Both the position numbers and the translations under genes were made by a program. From Salinivirgaceae bacterium (lineage in GTDB: Bacteria; Bacteroidota; Bacteroidia; Bacteroidales; SZUA-534): 35,378 bases of DNA. Positions 7,506-16,000 of this stretch are shown piece by piece; the stretch's first letter is position 1; each line of letters starts with the position of its first letter. The stretch lies in contig JAEEPS010000028.1 in NCBI GenBank assembly GCA_016284875.1, positions 1 through 35,378 of the forward strand, read 5' to 3'. The notes under the pieces are model-generated. The model saw only the letters and a list, made by a program, of their open reading frames with translations, was not told the DNA's origin and did not search any database.

Positions 7506-7529
7506 CGCGAGTAACTGTCGAAAAATAAA

Positions 7530-7567
7530 AATGCCGAATGTTGTAATCCCAGCATCCGGCATTCTTT
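7530..7567. terminator. Bidirectional intrinsic terminator
   Basis: Stem AATGCCGAATG (7530-7540) / CATCCGGCATT (7553-7563) with one mismatch and a 12-base loop, between converging genes. T-rich tracts follow on both strands. Confidence 0.8.
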
Positions 7568-7585
7568 ATTTCTTATTAATGGACA

Positions 7586-8962
7586 TTAATTATTGACCTT
7601 CAATTTGTTTATGATAAGATTGTTACCCACAATCGACGGATTTCCACCCAAATATTTGAATGGCAACTTCTTGTGTGCTGCTTTGGCTGTAAGCGGCAGA
7701 CCTCCGATTTTTGAGAGCGCAGCGGCAATCATCGGGTCGTCGGGGCAGCCGAGCGGATAACCCAAATACAAGCCATCGTCCTCAACATAGATGTCGGGCG
7801 TCAGGCCGTTATAGAAATCGGTGAAACCGTTGGCATTGGCATATTTCATCACAATCGGAGCTATCGCCCAATTTTCGAGGTTTTCAAAATCCTTATCCTC
7901 GCTGTCGAAGATAAACATTCCGGTAAATTTGCCATAGGTGTTCTCACCCACAAGAGTAACATTCATATAAGGTTGCAAACCGATTATGATAAGTTCGCTG
8001 GCCGAAGCAGTGCCCCTTGTGCCAAGCACGTAGAGGTTCTCAATGTCGGCATTGTGGCTGTTGTCGGGGAAACGGGTCATGTTTTCCTCTTCATAATCGC
8101 GATAGGCGGTAGTTAGAAAATCGTTGTAGATGTACGAAACAAGCACTTCGTGATTGCTCACAACACTTGCAGGAGCGATGGCTGAGGCCAAGTGCTCGGC
8201 GGCATCAATTGAGCCACCGCCATTGTACCGAAGGTCGAGAATCACATCTTTGACACCGGCAGCCTTGAATCGGTCGAAAACAGCATCCATCGACGGAATA
8301 TACTTATTTCCAGTGGTAAATGCCATATATGCGTAGTAGCCCACAGGTTTGTTGCCGACGTAGTAGATGGTGTCGAAAGCCGATGGGTCGGCCTCAATTC
8401 TGTCAGCGGACATGCTCAGTTTTGTACCAGTCAGGTTGAGAGTATTGCTGACCGGATCATAATAACCAAGGCTGTATGTTGAATTTTGCAGTTGATAGAG
8501 TTCAACGTAGTTCTCGAGTGTCAGTGGGGTGTCATTGATGTCGAGAATAATATCACCTCGTTTGAGTCCGGCACGTGCGGCTGGTGTGTTCGGATAGACA
8601 TGCTCAACAATTATCAGCACATATTTTCCGCCCTCATCGTAACGTTGGAATTGTGGCGAGTAGCCCATTGAATATGGAGTGCCCTCGAGTTCATCTTCAA
8701 GAGCCTGCGAATTGTCAGAAATGTATGACCATACATCCACTTCGTTGGGTTTGTAAAGCAAACTCTCGAAAAAATCGCTAGGAACCTGCTCAAAATTGAG
8801 TTTACGCCGTGCCGGCATATTTCTTTCCCATAGATAATAGACATCCATAATGTCATAGATGCACTCGTTTATTGACTCGTAGTGGTTGTCGTCTTCTTTT
8901 CCTTTTTTGCAGGCGCCAAAAAGCATTGATATGGCGCAGAGCGATATTAATATCCGTTTCAT
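7586..8962 (-). CDS. S41 family peptidase (C-terminal processing protease type), lipoprotein
   Basis: 458 residues from the ATG at 8960-8962. A longer in-frame start at 9112 would overlap the fabH terminator, so it is rejected. A signal peptide ends in the lipobox LFGAC (Cys18). An N-terminal helical segment (about 28-75, with YYLWERNMP) is followed by a PDZ-like domain (about 90-165, PNTPAARAGLKRGDIILDIN). The S41 domain has the loop DLRYNGGGS (243-251), the nucleophile segment GTASASE (Ser at about 320-322) and the general-base Lys in TYGK (345). It probably cleaves or monitors envelope proteins, anchored by lipid; the substrate is unknown. Monocistronic, with a shared terminator downstream. 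Confidence 0.9.
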   Translation of the reverse strand: MKRILISLCAISMLFGACKKGKEDDNHYESINECIYDIMDVYYLWERNMPARRKLNFEQVPSDFFESLLYKPNEVDVWSYISDNSQALEDELEGTPYSMGYSPQFQRYDEGGKYVLIIVEHVYPNTPAARAGLKRGDIILDINDTPLTLENYVELYQLQNSTYSLGYYDPVSNTLNLTGTKLSMSADRIEADPSAFDTIYYVGNKPVGYYAYMAFTTGNKYIPSMDAVFDRFKAAGVKDVILDLRYNGGGSIDAAEHLASAIAPASVVSNHEVLVSYIYNDFLTTAYRDYEEENMTRFPDNSHNADIENLYVLGTRGTASASELIIIGLQPYMNVTLVGENTYGKFTGMFIFDSEDKDFENLENWAIAPIVMKYANANGFTDFYNGLTPDIYVEDDGLYLGYPLGCPDDPMIAAALSKIGGLPLTAKAAHKKLPFKYLGGNPSIVGNNLIINKLKVNN

Positions 8963-9062
8963 TATAAAGTTGTTTGTTATTTCTTGGTTCAGACTTTTGT
9001 CAAGTTCTTTGTTCTGACTGCAATTATAGCCATACATTTTGTTTTTTGGAAAAAACCGATAA

Positions 9063-9095
9063 TGAAAAAACGCACCGCTGAAAGTCAACGGTGCG
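9063..9095 (-). terminator. Intrinsic terminator of the DUF177-rpmF-plsX-fabH operon
   Basis: Perfect 7-bp GC-rich stem CGCACCG (9071-9077) / CGGTGCG (9089-9095). On the minus strand it is followed by TTTTTTCATT. It lies 23 bases after the fabH stop. Confidence 0.85.
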
Positions 9096-9118
9096 CTGTA
9101 GTATGGTTTCAATAGAAT

Positions 9119-10120
9119 TTATTTCGCGTCGTAGCCCCACTTAAGGTAAATCGCACCCCATGTGAAGCCCGCGCCAAACGACGACAAAATCAGATTGTCG
9201 CCCTTGTGCAGACGGTTTTCCCACTCGTGCAGGCACAATGGAATGGTGGCCGATGTGGTGTTGCCGTACTTCTGGATGTTTATCATCACCTTCTCGGGCG
9301 AAAGGTCCATTTCGCGGGCCACAGCGTCGATAATGCGCAGATTGGCCTGGTGCGGCACCAGCCAAGCCAGAGTGTCGGCGGTGATGCCGTTGCGCTTCAT
9401 AACCTCAACCGAGACGTTGGCCATATTCGTAACGGCGTATTTGAACACCGTGCGGCCTTCCTGGTAAACAAAATGCTCGCGGTTTGCGACCGTTTCGGCC
9501 GATGCCGGATGGCACGAGCCGCCAGCCTTCATATACAAATAGTTGCGGCCCACGCCATCGCTTTGCGCGATGAAATCGATAACGCCAGTTCCGTCGTCCG
9601 ATGGCTCGATGAGCATCGCGGCAGCGCCGTCGCCAAAGAGCGGACAGGTTGAGCGGTCGGTGTAATCAACAATTGACGACATCTTTTCAGCCGTCACCAG
9701 AAGCACTTTCTTGAACATCCCCGACTCAACGTACATTTTGGCTGTGATGAGCGTGTAGATGAAGCCCGAGCAGCCAGCGTTGATGTCGAAATGCATTGCG
9801 TTTTTGATGCCCACCTTGTCGGCGATGATGCTTGCCGTTGCAGGGAAAGGCATGTCGGGTGTTACGGTTGCGCACAGCACCAAATCAATTTGGTCAGGTG
9901 TGGTGCCTGTTTTTTCAAATAGTTGGCGCACAGCACGTTCGCCCATATATGAAGAGCCTTCGCCGTCAATTTTGAGAATACGGCGTTCCTTGATGCCAAC
10001 GCGGGTGGTTATCCACTCGTCGTTAGTATCAACCATTCGGCTCAACTCCTCATTGGTTAGCACATAATCAGGTACGTACGCCCCAATGCCGGAAATTTTT
10101 GCTCGAATTTTTTCTGACAT
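9119..10120 (-). CDS. fabH: 3-oxoacyl-ACP synthase III (beta-ketoacyl-ACP synthase III)
   Basis: 333 residues, the usual FabH length. The triad is complete: Cys117 in NAGCSGF, His257 in VPHQAN and Asn287 in YGNTTSA; the N-terminal [14 protein letters not shown] (34-47) and C-terminal [11 protein letters not shown] are also standard. It condenses acetyl-CoA (or another short acyl-CoA) with malonyl-ACP to start type II fatty acid synthesis. Its ATG overlaps the plsX stop codon by one base (TAATG at 10118-10122), suggesting translational coupling. It is the last gene of the operon. Confidence 0.97.
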   Translation of the reverse strand: MSEKIRAKISGIGAYVPDYVLTNEELSRMVDTNDEWITTRVGIKERRILKIDGEGSSYMGERAVRQLFEKTGTTPDQIDLVLCATVTPDMPFPATASIIADKVGIKNAMHFDINAGCSGFIYTLITAKMYVESGMFKKVLLVTAEKMSSIVDYTDRSTCPLFGDGAAAMLIEPSDDGTGVIDFIAQSDGVGRNYLYMKAGGSCHPASAETVANREHFVYQEGRTVFKYAVTNMANVSVEVMKRNGITADTLAWLVPHQANLRIIDAVAREMDLSPEKVMINIQKYGNTTSATIPLCLHEWENRLHKGDNLILSSFGAGFTWGAIYLKWGYDAK

Positions 10121-11061
10121 TACTTATACAATTCGCAGATTTTTTCTGAAACCTTGGCTTCGATCATCTTCTTGGTTTGCAGAATCATTGTCTTAATAGC
10201 CTTGTCGTTCGAGATGCCGTGGCCGATGAGCACAATGCCGTTCACGCCAAGCACTGGAACCGCGCCTGTGTTCTCGAAGTTGAACTTCTCGAAGAACTCG
10301 TCGGTAAGGCCTTTCTTGCGGATGATCTTGTAAAGACCTTCGGCCTCTTTCAGAACGATATTGCCTGTGAATCCGTCAGTTACGACCACATCAGCGGGGC
10401 AGTTGCCCAGCAGTTGGTTGCCTTCAATGTTGCCAATGAAGTTGAAATCCTTGGTGTCGACCATAGCCTCGTAGGTGCTCTTTGTGACAAGGTTGCCCTT
10501 TGCCGGCTCGGCTCCGATGTTGAGCAGAGCCACCTTCGGGTTTTCAATGCCGTACATCTGCTTTGCGTAGACGGTGCCTATTTGAGCGTACTGGTAGAGC
10601 ACGTCGGGGCGGCAGTCGGCGTTGAGGCCCACATCGAGCAGCAACGTCGGTGTACCCTCGAACTGCGGCATCTCACTCGAGATGCACGGACGGATGACTC
10701 CCGGAATGGCCTTGATTGTGTACATTGCGCCAACGAGCATCGCGCCGGTGCTTCCGGCACTTGCGAATCCGTCTATCAGTTTTTTCTGCAGATAGCCGAA
10801 ACCCACTGTGATGCTTGAGTTCGGTTTGGCGGTGAATGCTTTTGCCGGATGGTCACCCATCTCGATAACCTCCTGTGCGTCAACAATTTCAAACTTGCTT
10901 GAGTCGAAATTCTCACGCTGGCAGATGGCCTCGATTTTGTCTTTCGGACCAAACAGCACCAATTTAACATCAGCCGGAAGTTCTTTCTGCGCCAGAATCG
11001 ACCCTAAAACGGTTGCTTCGGGCGCAAAATCTCCTCCCATTATGTCAACTCCGATTCTCAT
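10120..11061 (-). CDS. plsX: Phosphate acyltransferase PlsX
   Basis: 313 residues beginning [20 protein letters not shown], the PlsX N-terminal signature, with the later segments [21 protein letters not shown] (about 101-121) and [13 protein letters not shown] (about 226-238) typical of the family. It makes acyl-phosphate from acyl-ACP, feeding PlsY and thus phospholipid synthesis, as a peripheral membrane protein. It sits 53 bases after rpmF and overlaps fabH by one base. The rpmF-plsX-fabH order is conserved across many bacteria. Confidence 0.96.
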   Translation of the reverse strand: MRIGVDIMGGDFAPEATVLGSILAQKELPADVKLVLFGPKDKIEAICQRENFDSSKFEIVDAQEVIEMGDHPAKAFTAKPNSSITVGFGYLQKKLIDGFASAGSTGAMLVGAMYTIKAIPGVIRPCISSEMPQFEGTPTLLLDVGLNADCRPDVLYQYAQIGTVYAKQMYGIENPKVALLNIGAEPAKGNLVTKSTYEAMVDTKDFNFIGNIEGNQLLGNCPADVVVTDGFTGNIVLKEAEGLYKIIRKKGLTDEFFEKFNFENTGAVPVLGVNGIVLIGHGISNDKAIKTMILQTKKMIEAKVSEKICELYK

Positions 11062-11114
11062 TTTTTGAGCAATTTTTGTTTGTCAAGGTTCATTCTCGCT
11101 GTCAGGCGATTGAC

Positions 11115-11297
11115 TTATGCAACGGTTTTCTCGATTGCCAGTTTGCCACGATAGTAGCCGCACTCAGGGCATACGTGGTGATATTCAACAGGCGCGCCGC
11201 AGTTTGAGCATACGGCTACGGTTGGTGCAACTGCCTTGTAGTGAGTTCTTCTCTTGCGACCTCTTTCCTTAGAGTGTCTGTGTTTTGGATGTGCCAT
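11115..11297 (-). CDS. rpmF: 50S ribosomal protein L32 (zinc-ribbon form)
   Basis: 60 residues beginning MAHPKHRHSKERGRKRRTHY, with a complete zinc ribbon: Cys30, Cys33, Cys43 and Cys46 (CSNC...CPEC). This is the zinc-binding C+ form; zinc-independent paralogues lack these cysteines. It lies 12 bases after the DUF177 gene. Confidence 0.97.
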   Translation of the reverse strand: MAHPKHRHSKERGRKRRTHYKAVAPTVAVCSNCGAPVEYHHVCPECGYYRGKLAIEKTVA

Positions 11298-11309
11298 TTT
11301 TGTAATATT

Positions 11310-11825
11310 TTAATTAATCAAATCTTTCAATTTATCCCATCGCGGGTCAGTTTCCTGACTGTCGGTTTGTGTTGCGCGAATTTCTTCGAGCCGCTGAATC
11401 ATCTCCGGGTTGCAGGTCGGGTTGCCGTTTTCGTCGTCAGGGTGATATTTCTGAAACGGAACGGCAAGGTTGATGAACTCGTAGATGTACTGCCGGATGT
11501 CGAGACGGGTGTCGTTGCGCGGAATGACCACCATTTCGTCCGACACTTCGCCAGGCTCGTCGCCAGGAACAAAGGTCAGATGCGCTGTGTATTCGAGCGG
11601 CATCTCGAACTCGTCGAGACAGCGGTCGCAAACCACGGTGGCAACTCCCTTCAGACTGAAATCAGTGTCAACTCCGGTGCTGCGCTTTATCAGGTCGACA
11701 ACAACGTGGATTGAGCACTTCTTCACCTCCGACTCCGGAAACGGTTCAAAGAACTTATCGGCAACATCAAACTCATAGCGATGTTTGCCATCTTTTAAAT
11801 CGTTGATTGGAATTATGTAGTCCAT
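11310..11825 (-). CDS. DUF177 (YceD-like) protein
   Basis: 171 residues from the ATG at 11823-11825 (MDYIIPINDL); the promoter -7 box at 11847 overlaps any longer N-terminus, so the shorter start is preferred. It has the core CDRCLDEFEMPL (Cys66 and Cys69) of the DUF177/YceD family and an acidic middle. The family lies directly before rpmF in very many bacteria and has been linked to 23S rRNA or 50S assembly; the exact biochemical role is not settled. It is the first gene of the DUF177-rpmF-plsX-fabH operon. Confidence 0.92.
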   Translation of the reverse strand: MDYIIPINDLKDGKHRYEFDVADKFFEPFPESEVKKCSIHVVVDLIKRSTGVDTDFSLKGVATVVCDRCLDEFEMPLEYTAHLTFVPGDEPGEVSDEMVVIPRNDTRLDIRQYIYEFINLAVPFQKYHPDDENGNPTCNPEMIQRLEEIRATQTDSQETDPRWDKLKDLIN

Positions 11826-11846
11826 ATCAAGCCTAAAAAATTCGTG

Positions 11847-11878
11847 CAAAAGTAAAACTAAATATCGAATTCGGAAAA
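11847..11878 (-). promoter_or_regulatory. Proximal promoter of the DUF177-rpmF-plsX-fabH operon
   Basis: Minus strand TACTTTTG (11847-11854, followed by CAC) is a perfect -7 box. TTTT sits at the -33 position with 20-base spacing. The predicted leader is about 15 bases. Confidence 0.55.
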
Positions 11879-11886
11879 ATAGGGTG

Positions 11887-11916
11887 CAAAATTATATTCC
11901 GACCCTTAATTCCAAA
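11887..11916 (-). promoter_or_regulatory. Distal promoter of the DUF177-rpmF-plsX-fabH operon
   Basis: Minus strand TTTG (11913-11916), 18 bases, then TAATTTTG (11887-11894): both boxes match consensus exactly. With the proximal promoter this suggests two start sites about 40 bases apart. Confidence 0.55.
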
Positions 11917-12002
11917 GCCGACAATCAGTTAGCAATTGGCGGCTGACATAACAAGCCGCACTGCTGTTTACTTTTGCTTTGTGTGAAAGCAATTTTTGTG
12001 CC

Positions 12003-12037
12003 AAAAAAAGGAAAGGCCGACCCCAAAGCCGACCTTT
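12003..12037 (-). terminator. Intrinsic terminator of the DUF2807 gene
   Basis: A 10-bp stem (12012-12021 with 12028-12037, two wobble pairs on the minus strand) with a six-base loop, then CCTTTTTTTGG. It lies 60 bases after the stop codon. Confidence 0.65.
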
Positions 12038-12099
12038 ACCACAGAAGCAACTATATGATTTTTTATGATGAAGAAAATGTTTCCTTTTTTGGACGACGG

Positions 12100-12786
12100 C
12101 TATAATTTCGAGATGGAACCGCCCGAACTTGACCTCACATCAGATATTTGAGGTTTGCCGCCGTAGCGGATGGAGCCGCCGCTTGAGGCATCGGCAGAAA
12201 AGTTGTCGACGACGTTGACCGATACTGAAGCACCGCTTGAAGCAGATGCCTTGGCCTCGTTGGCAGTCAGTTTTGAGCCCTTGATGCGTGCGCCCGACGA
12301 TGCGTCGAGGTCGGCGCGCTTGGTGGTGCCTTCAATTTCTAACAATGCACCACTGCTCGATTCTGCATCAATTTTCGATGCGCTGACACCGTTGATTTCA
12401 AGCCGTGCGCCCGACGATGAGCCCACGTTCAGAACAGCAGCCTCAATGCTGTCGGTTTTGACCATCGCGCCCGATGATGCGATAATACGGTTCAGATCGG
12501 TTGCAACAACATCGACAGTGGCGTTGCGGCTCTTGAAGTTCACTTTTCGTGCCCAGCGGATGACGAGTGTGCCGCCCTCAACTTCGGTGAGCAAATCGTT
12601 GATGTAATCAGGGTGGGCTGTAACCTTTACTGATTCGGCTGTGCCTTGCACAATGTTCACTTTTATGCCTTCGCGAGCGTCGATTCCTGAGAATTTTGCC
12701 ACTTCGCGGTTTTGAGTTACGGGTTCGGCCAGCAGATTGCACGACATTAGCATTGTTGCCAGTCCGATTAAAAATGTCTTTTTCAT
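12100..12786 (-). CDS. Secreted head-GIN (DUF2807) domain protein
   Basis: 228 residues from the ATG at 12784-12786 (MKKTFLIG). The signal peptide could be cleaved after LLA (about 20); an LMSC motif at 13-16 makes a lipoprotein possible. The mature part reads as one DUF2807 domain: FSGIDAREGIKVNIVQG (about 32-48), then a ladder of seven SSGA/SSGG steps (about 108-226) spaced 13-24 residues, as expected for a right-handed beta-helix with small residues at each turn. Such proteins are common in Bacteroidota envelopes and of unknown function. Monocistronic, with its own terminator. Confidence 0.85.
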   Translation of the reverse strand: MKKTFLIGLATMLMSCNLLAEPVTQNREVAKFSGIDAREGIKVNIVQGTAESVKVTAHPDYINDLLTEVEGGTLVIRWARKVNFKSRNATVDVVATDLNRIIASSGAMVKTDSIEAAVLNVGSSSGARLEINGVSASKIDAESSSGALLEIEGTTKRADLDASSGARIKGSKLTANEAKASASSGASVSVNVVDNFSADASSGGSIRYGGKPQISDVRSSSGGSISKL

Positions 12787-12957
12787 TTTTCTTGTTTTTT
12801 GAAATTTACAACCTAATGACGCGGCGAAAAGTGAAACGTTGCAGTTTTTAGCAAAAAATTTTTCTGGAATGAAGTGCGGTAAACAAAAATGCGCGGTCGC
12901 GGAGTGTTGTGATTTGCAACTTTTTGTCATTTTTCTTCTATTATATATGTTTTTTTT

Positions 12958-12965
12958 TAATTTTG
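12958..12965 (+). promoter_or_regulatory. Candidate -7 box for the giant repeat protein gene
   Basis: TAATTTTG matches the -7 consensus. No -33 box is at the right spacing, the nearest TTTG being 31 bases upstream. It would give a leader of about 100 bases that contains a perfect 12-base palindrome ATTAACGTTAAT at 13048-13059, close to the start codon. Confidence 0.35.
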
Positions 12966-13071
12966 TAGGTTGATTGTTTTACGAATAAAGCAACTTGTTT
13001 AAGTTAAACCTATTGTAGAGAATATTTAAAATACTGAATTCTATTTAATTAACGTTAATACACATACTCTT

Positions 13072-16000
13072 ATGAAATCGATGCTGAAAAAAATGGTGGC
13101 AGTTTTCTGCCTGATGATTGCGATGGTTGCAACTGTCGAAGCCCAAAACAGTTTCGCCTATCAGGCGGTTATTCGCAAAGCCAATGGTGATGTGGTGAGT
13201 GAAAAGAAGGTGAGCATGTGTTTCTCTCTCATCTATAACAATGAGGAGGTCTATGTCGAGACACAATCCCCCATGACTGACAAGTACGGCAACGTACAAG
13301 TGGAAATTGGTAAAGGCTATAAGGTTATCGGTGATTTTTCCAAAGTGCCCTGGCACACCATGCAGGTGATGATGCGTATTGAAGTCGATCCCGACGGAGG
13401 CCATAATTTCATAGATTTGGGAGCCATACAACTCCAACCGGCGCCGTACGCCATGCATGCGGCATCAACAGGTCTTGTTATCGACAGTTCGTCGCCGAAA
13501 TCGGGCAGCGGTGCGCTCTTTGAGGTTAAAGACAAAGACGGCAACGTGGTATTTGCCGTTTTCCCCGACGGTGTGCGCGTCTATGTTGACGACTCTGACG
13601 GCAAACCCGTGCAGACCGGTTTTGCAGTGGCAGGCCGTCGTGCAGCCAAAGACGGCGAAGAGGCTAATCTTTTCAGCGTAACCAGCGAGGGAACGCAGGT
13701 GATTGTTGACGACGCCGACGGCAAAGCCATGTCAACCGGTTTTGCAGTGGCAGGCCGTCGTGCAGCCAAAGATGGTGAATCTGATTTGTTCACAGTGAGC
13801 AGCACCGGAACACAAGTCTACATTAATACCGATGCCGATGGCAAGCCCGTACAGACCGGATTTGCAGTTGCCGGACGCCGTGCAGCCAAAGATGGCGGTA
13901 CGGAAAAGTATTTGGAAATCAACGAGTCAGGAACACAAGTTTATATTGACGACGAAGCCGATGGCAAGCCCGTACAGACAGGTTTTGCAGTGGCAGGCCG
14001 CCGCGCAGCCAAAGGCAGCAACGACAATAAATATATGGAGGTTACCGCCGACGGAACCACCGTTTATGTAGACACTGACGGCAAAGCCATGTCAACCGGT
14101 TTTGCAGTGGCAGGACGCCGTGCCGCCAAGGGCAAGAATCTGAAACTCTTCCAGGTGAACCGCTACGGCACACATATATTTATAGATGAAGATGCCGACG
14201 ACAAACCCGTACAGACCGGTTTTGCAGTGGCAGGTCGCCGCGCAGCCAAAGATGAAGAAGCCAAAAAGTATATGGTGATTGATGCCGATGGAACATTCAT
14301 CTATGTTGATTACGAAGATGCCAAGGCAATGCAGACAGGTTTTGCAGTTGCCGGACGCCGTGCAGCCAAAGATGGCACTCCAAGTTCCATTTTGACAGTG
14401 AACGGCCAGGAAGGCACCCACGTCTATATTGACGATGCCGATGGCAAAGCCATGTCGACAGGTTTTGCAGTGGCAGGCCGCCGCGCAGCCAAAGAAAAAA
14501 GTTTTAAACTTTTCCAAGTAACAAGCCTAGGGTCATCTATGACAACCGGTCATTTCTCGGTTGGAAACACGGCATCGGACGATAAAGTTCTGTCGGTGTC
14601 TGCAGGTGCTTCGGTAATCAAAACCAACGAATTTGTATTGGCAGATGAAACCAAACCCACTGAAGGCGAACAAGCAGTAACGAAGAGCGTGTTCCAAGCC
14701 ACTTCCAACCAGGGTGTGCAGATTGCTGCAGAATCAAAGGTTGTGGTAACGGGCGATGTGGCTAAAGCAAAGAATCTCAAAACCATTGAGGCAAACGAGG
14801 GTGCAGTGTTGCCTGGTCCCATATCTGTATTTAGCGAGATTGTGGATACCCTTTGCTCAAAATATGCCAATATTTTGGGCCAGACTAACGGCTATAAACT
14901 CGTGAAAATACATGGCAAGGGGCTTTATACTGTAAACGATAACTACGATGCCGATGGAAACGCCATTATCATGTTCAACAAAAATGGCAAGGTGACATAC
15001 AACAACAAATCGGCAGCCTTGGTTGTGATTCTGACCAACCCCGACTCGTATGGGGGTGCGGAAATGATTTTCTGGCCATGTTGCCAAATCAACGAACTGA
15101 CTGTCAACTTTGGTTTGATGGCAGCCGACGAGAGCGAAAAATATCTGCCGGTTGAAGTCGTGGTTAATTCTGAGGGTGGTGTGAGCCGAGTTAAGTTGCT
15201 CTCGGCAAACGAGAAGATGGGTACCGTTGAACTCAATGGTGTGCCTGCCTACGGCAGCATTGTCTCGGCTGTTGCAAAACCAGCACCGGGCTTTGGATTT
15301 ATTTCTTGGGACGGGTATGTAGGCGATGATTGGCGCGGTTATCGCTCCAACCCACTCAACATTGGCATTGGTTGGGATTCGGTTAAATTAACAGCTTATT
15401 TCGAATTGATGTTCTATAATGTTGAATTCATTGCCGACCCGTTTGAAGGCGGCGATTTGGAGGTGGTTACTAAGAAACAGGGAATAAGTTACGAAGATTT
15501 CATTGAGGAGCATCATCAAATGAACGAACCAGGTGGCAGAACGGATGCACAAATCCACCAAAAATTAACTTTGACAGGTAATAATCTAAATGCTGGTGAA
15601 GAACTGAGTGAGTATGGATATTACGATACTTATGGCGCGGAATTTACCATCACCGCAAAACCTGCTGAAGGCTTTAAGTTCAAGAATTGGAACAATAACC
15701 CACAACTCACCAATCCGGTAATAGACGTCTTTACCGTTACAGGTGATACCTTGCTGAAAGCCATTTTTGAACCCATAACTGGTACACAACCGTTTGGAGG
15801 CAAGGCTGCCACACTGCCAGGCGTGATTGAGGCCGAGAATTTCGACGTGGGCTTAGGCGCGTTCAACGATGTTTGGACTGAAAATAGTCCATCTGATTAT
15901 CGTTCAACAACTTTCGGTATTGAGTGTTTCAACGAAAAAAACAAAGAATATGCCATAAATTATACGGCTGGCGGCGAATGGGTTGACTATACTGTGAAAG

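Noticed and set aside
8963..9112. Longer N-terminus for the S41 protease
   Set aside because: It would overlap the fabH terminator and put 50 residues before a clear lipoprotein signal peptide.
10177..10818. 213-codon plus-strand frame opposite plsX
   Set aside because: Shadow of plsX, which is a certain gene.
13588..14507. Regularly spaced repeats considered as a CRISPR array
   Set aside because: The period is about 120 bases, repeats are in frame and coding, and the flanks are homologous rather than unique spacers; no cas genes.
14092..14517. Cysteine-rich minus-strand frame that looks like a repeated zinc-binding protein
   Set aside because: It is the antisense reading of the eight-copy repeat; the regular Cys and His come from the complementary codons.
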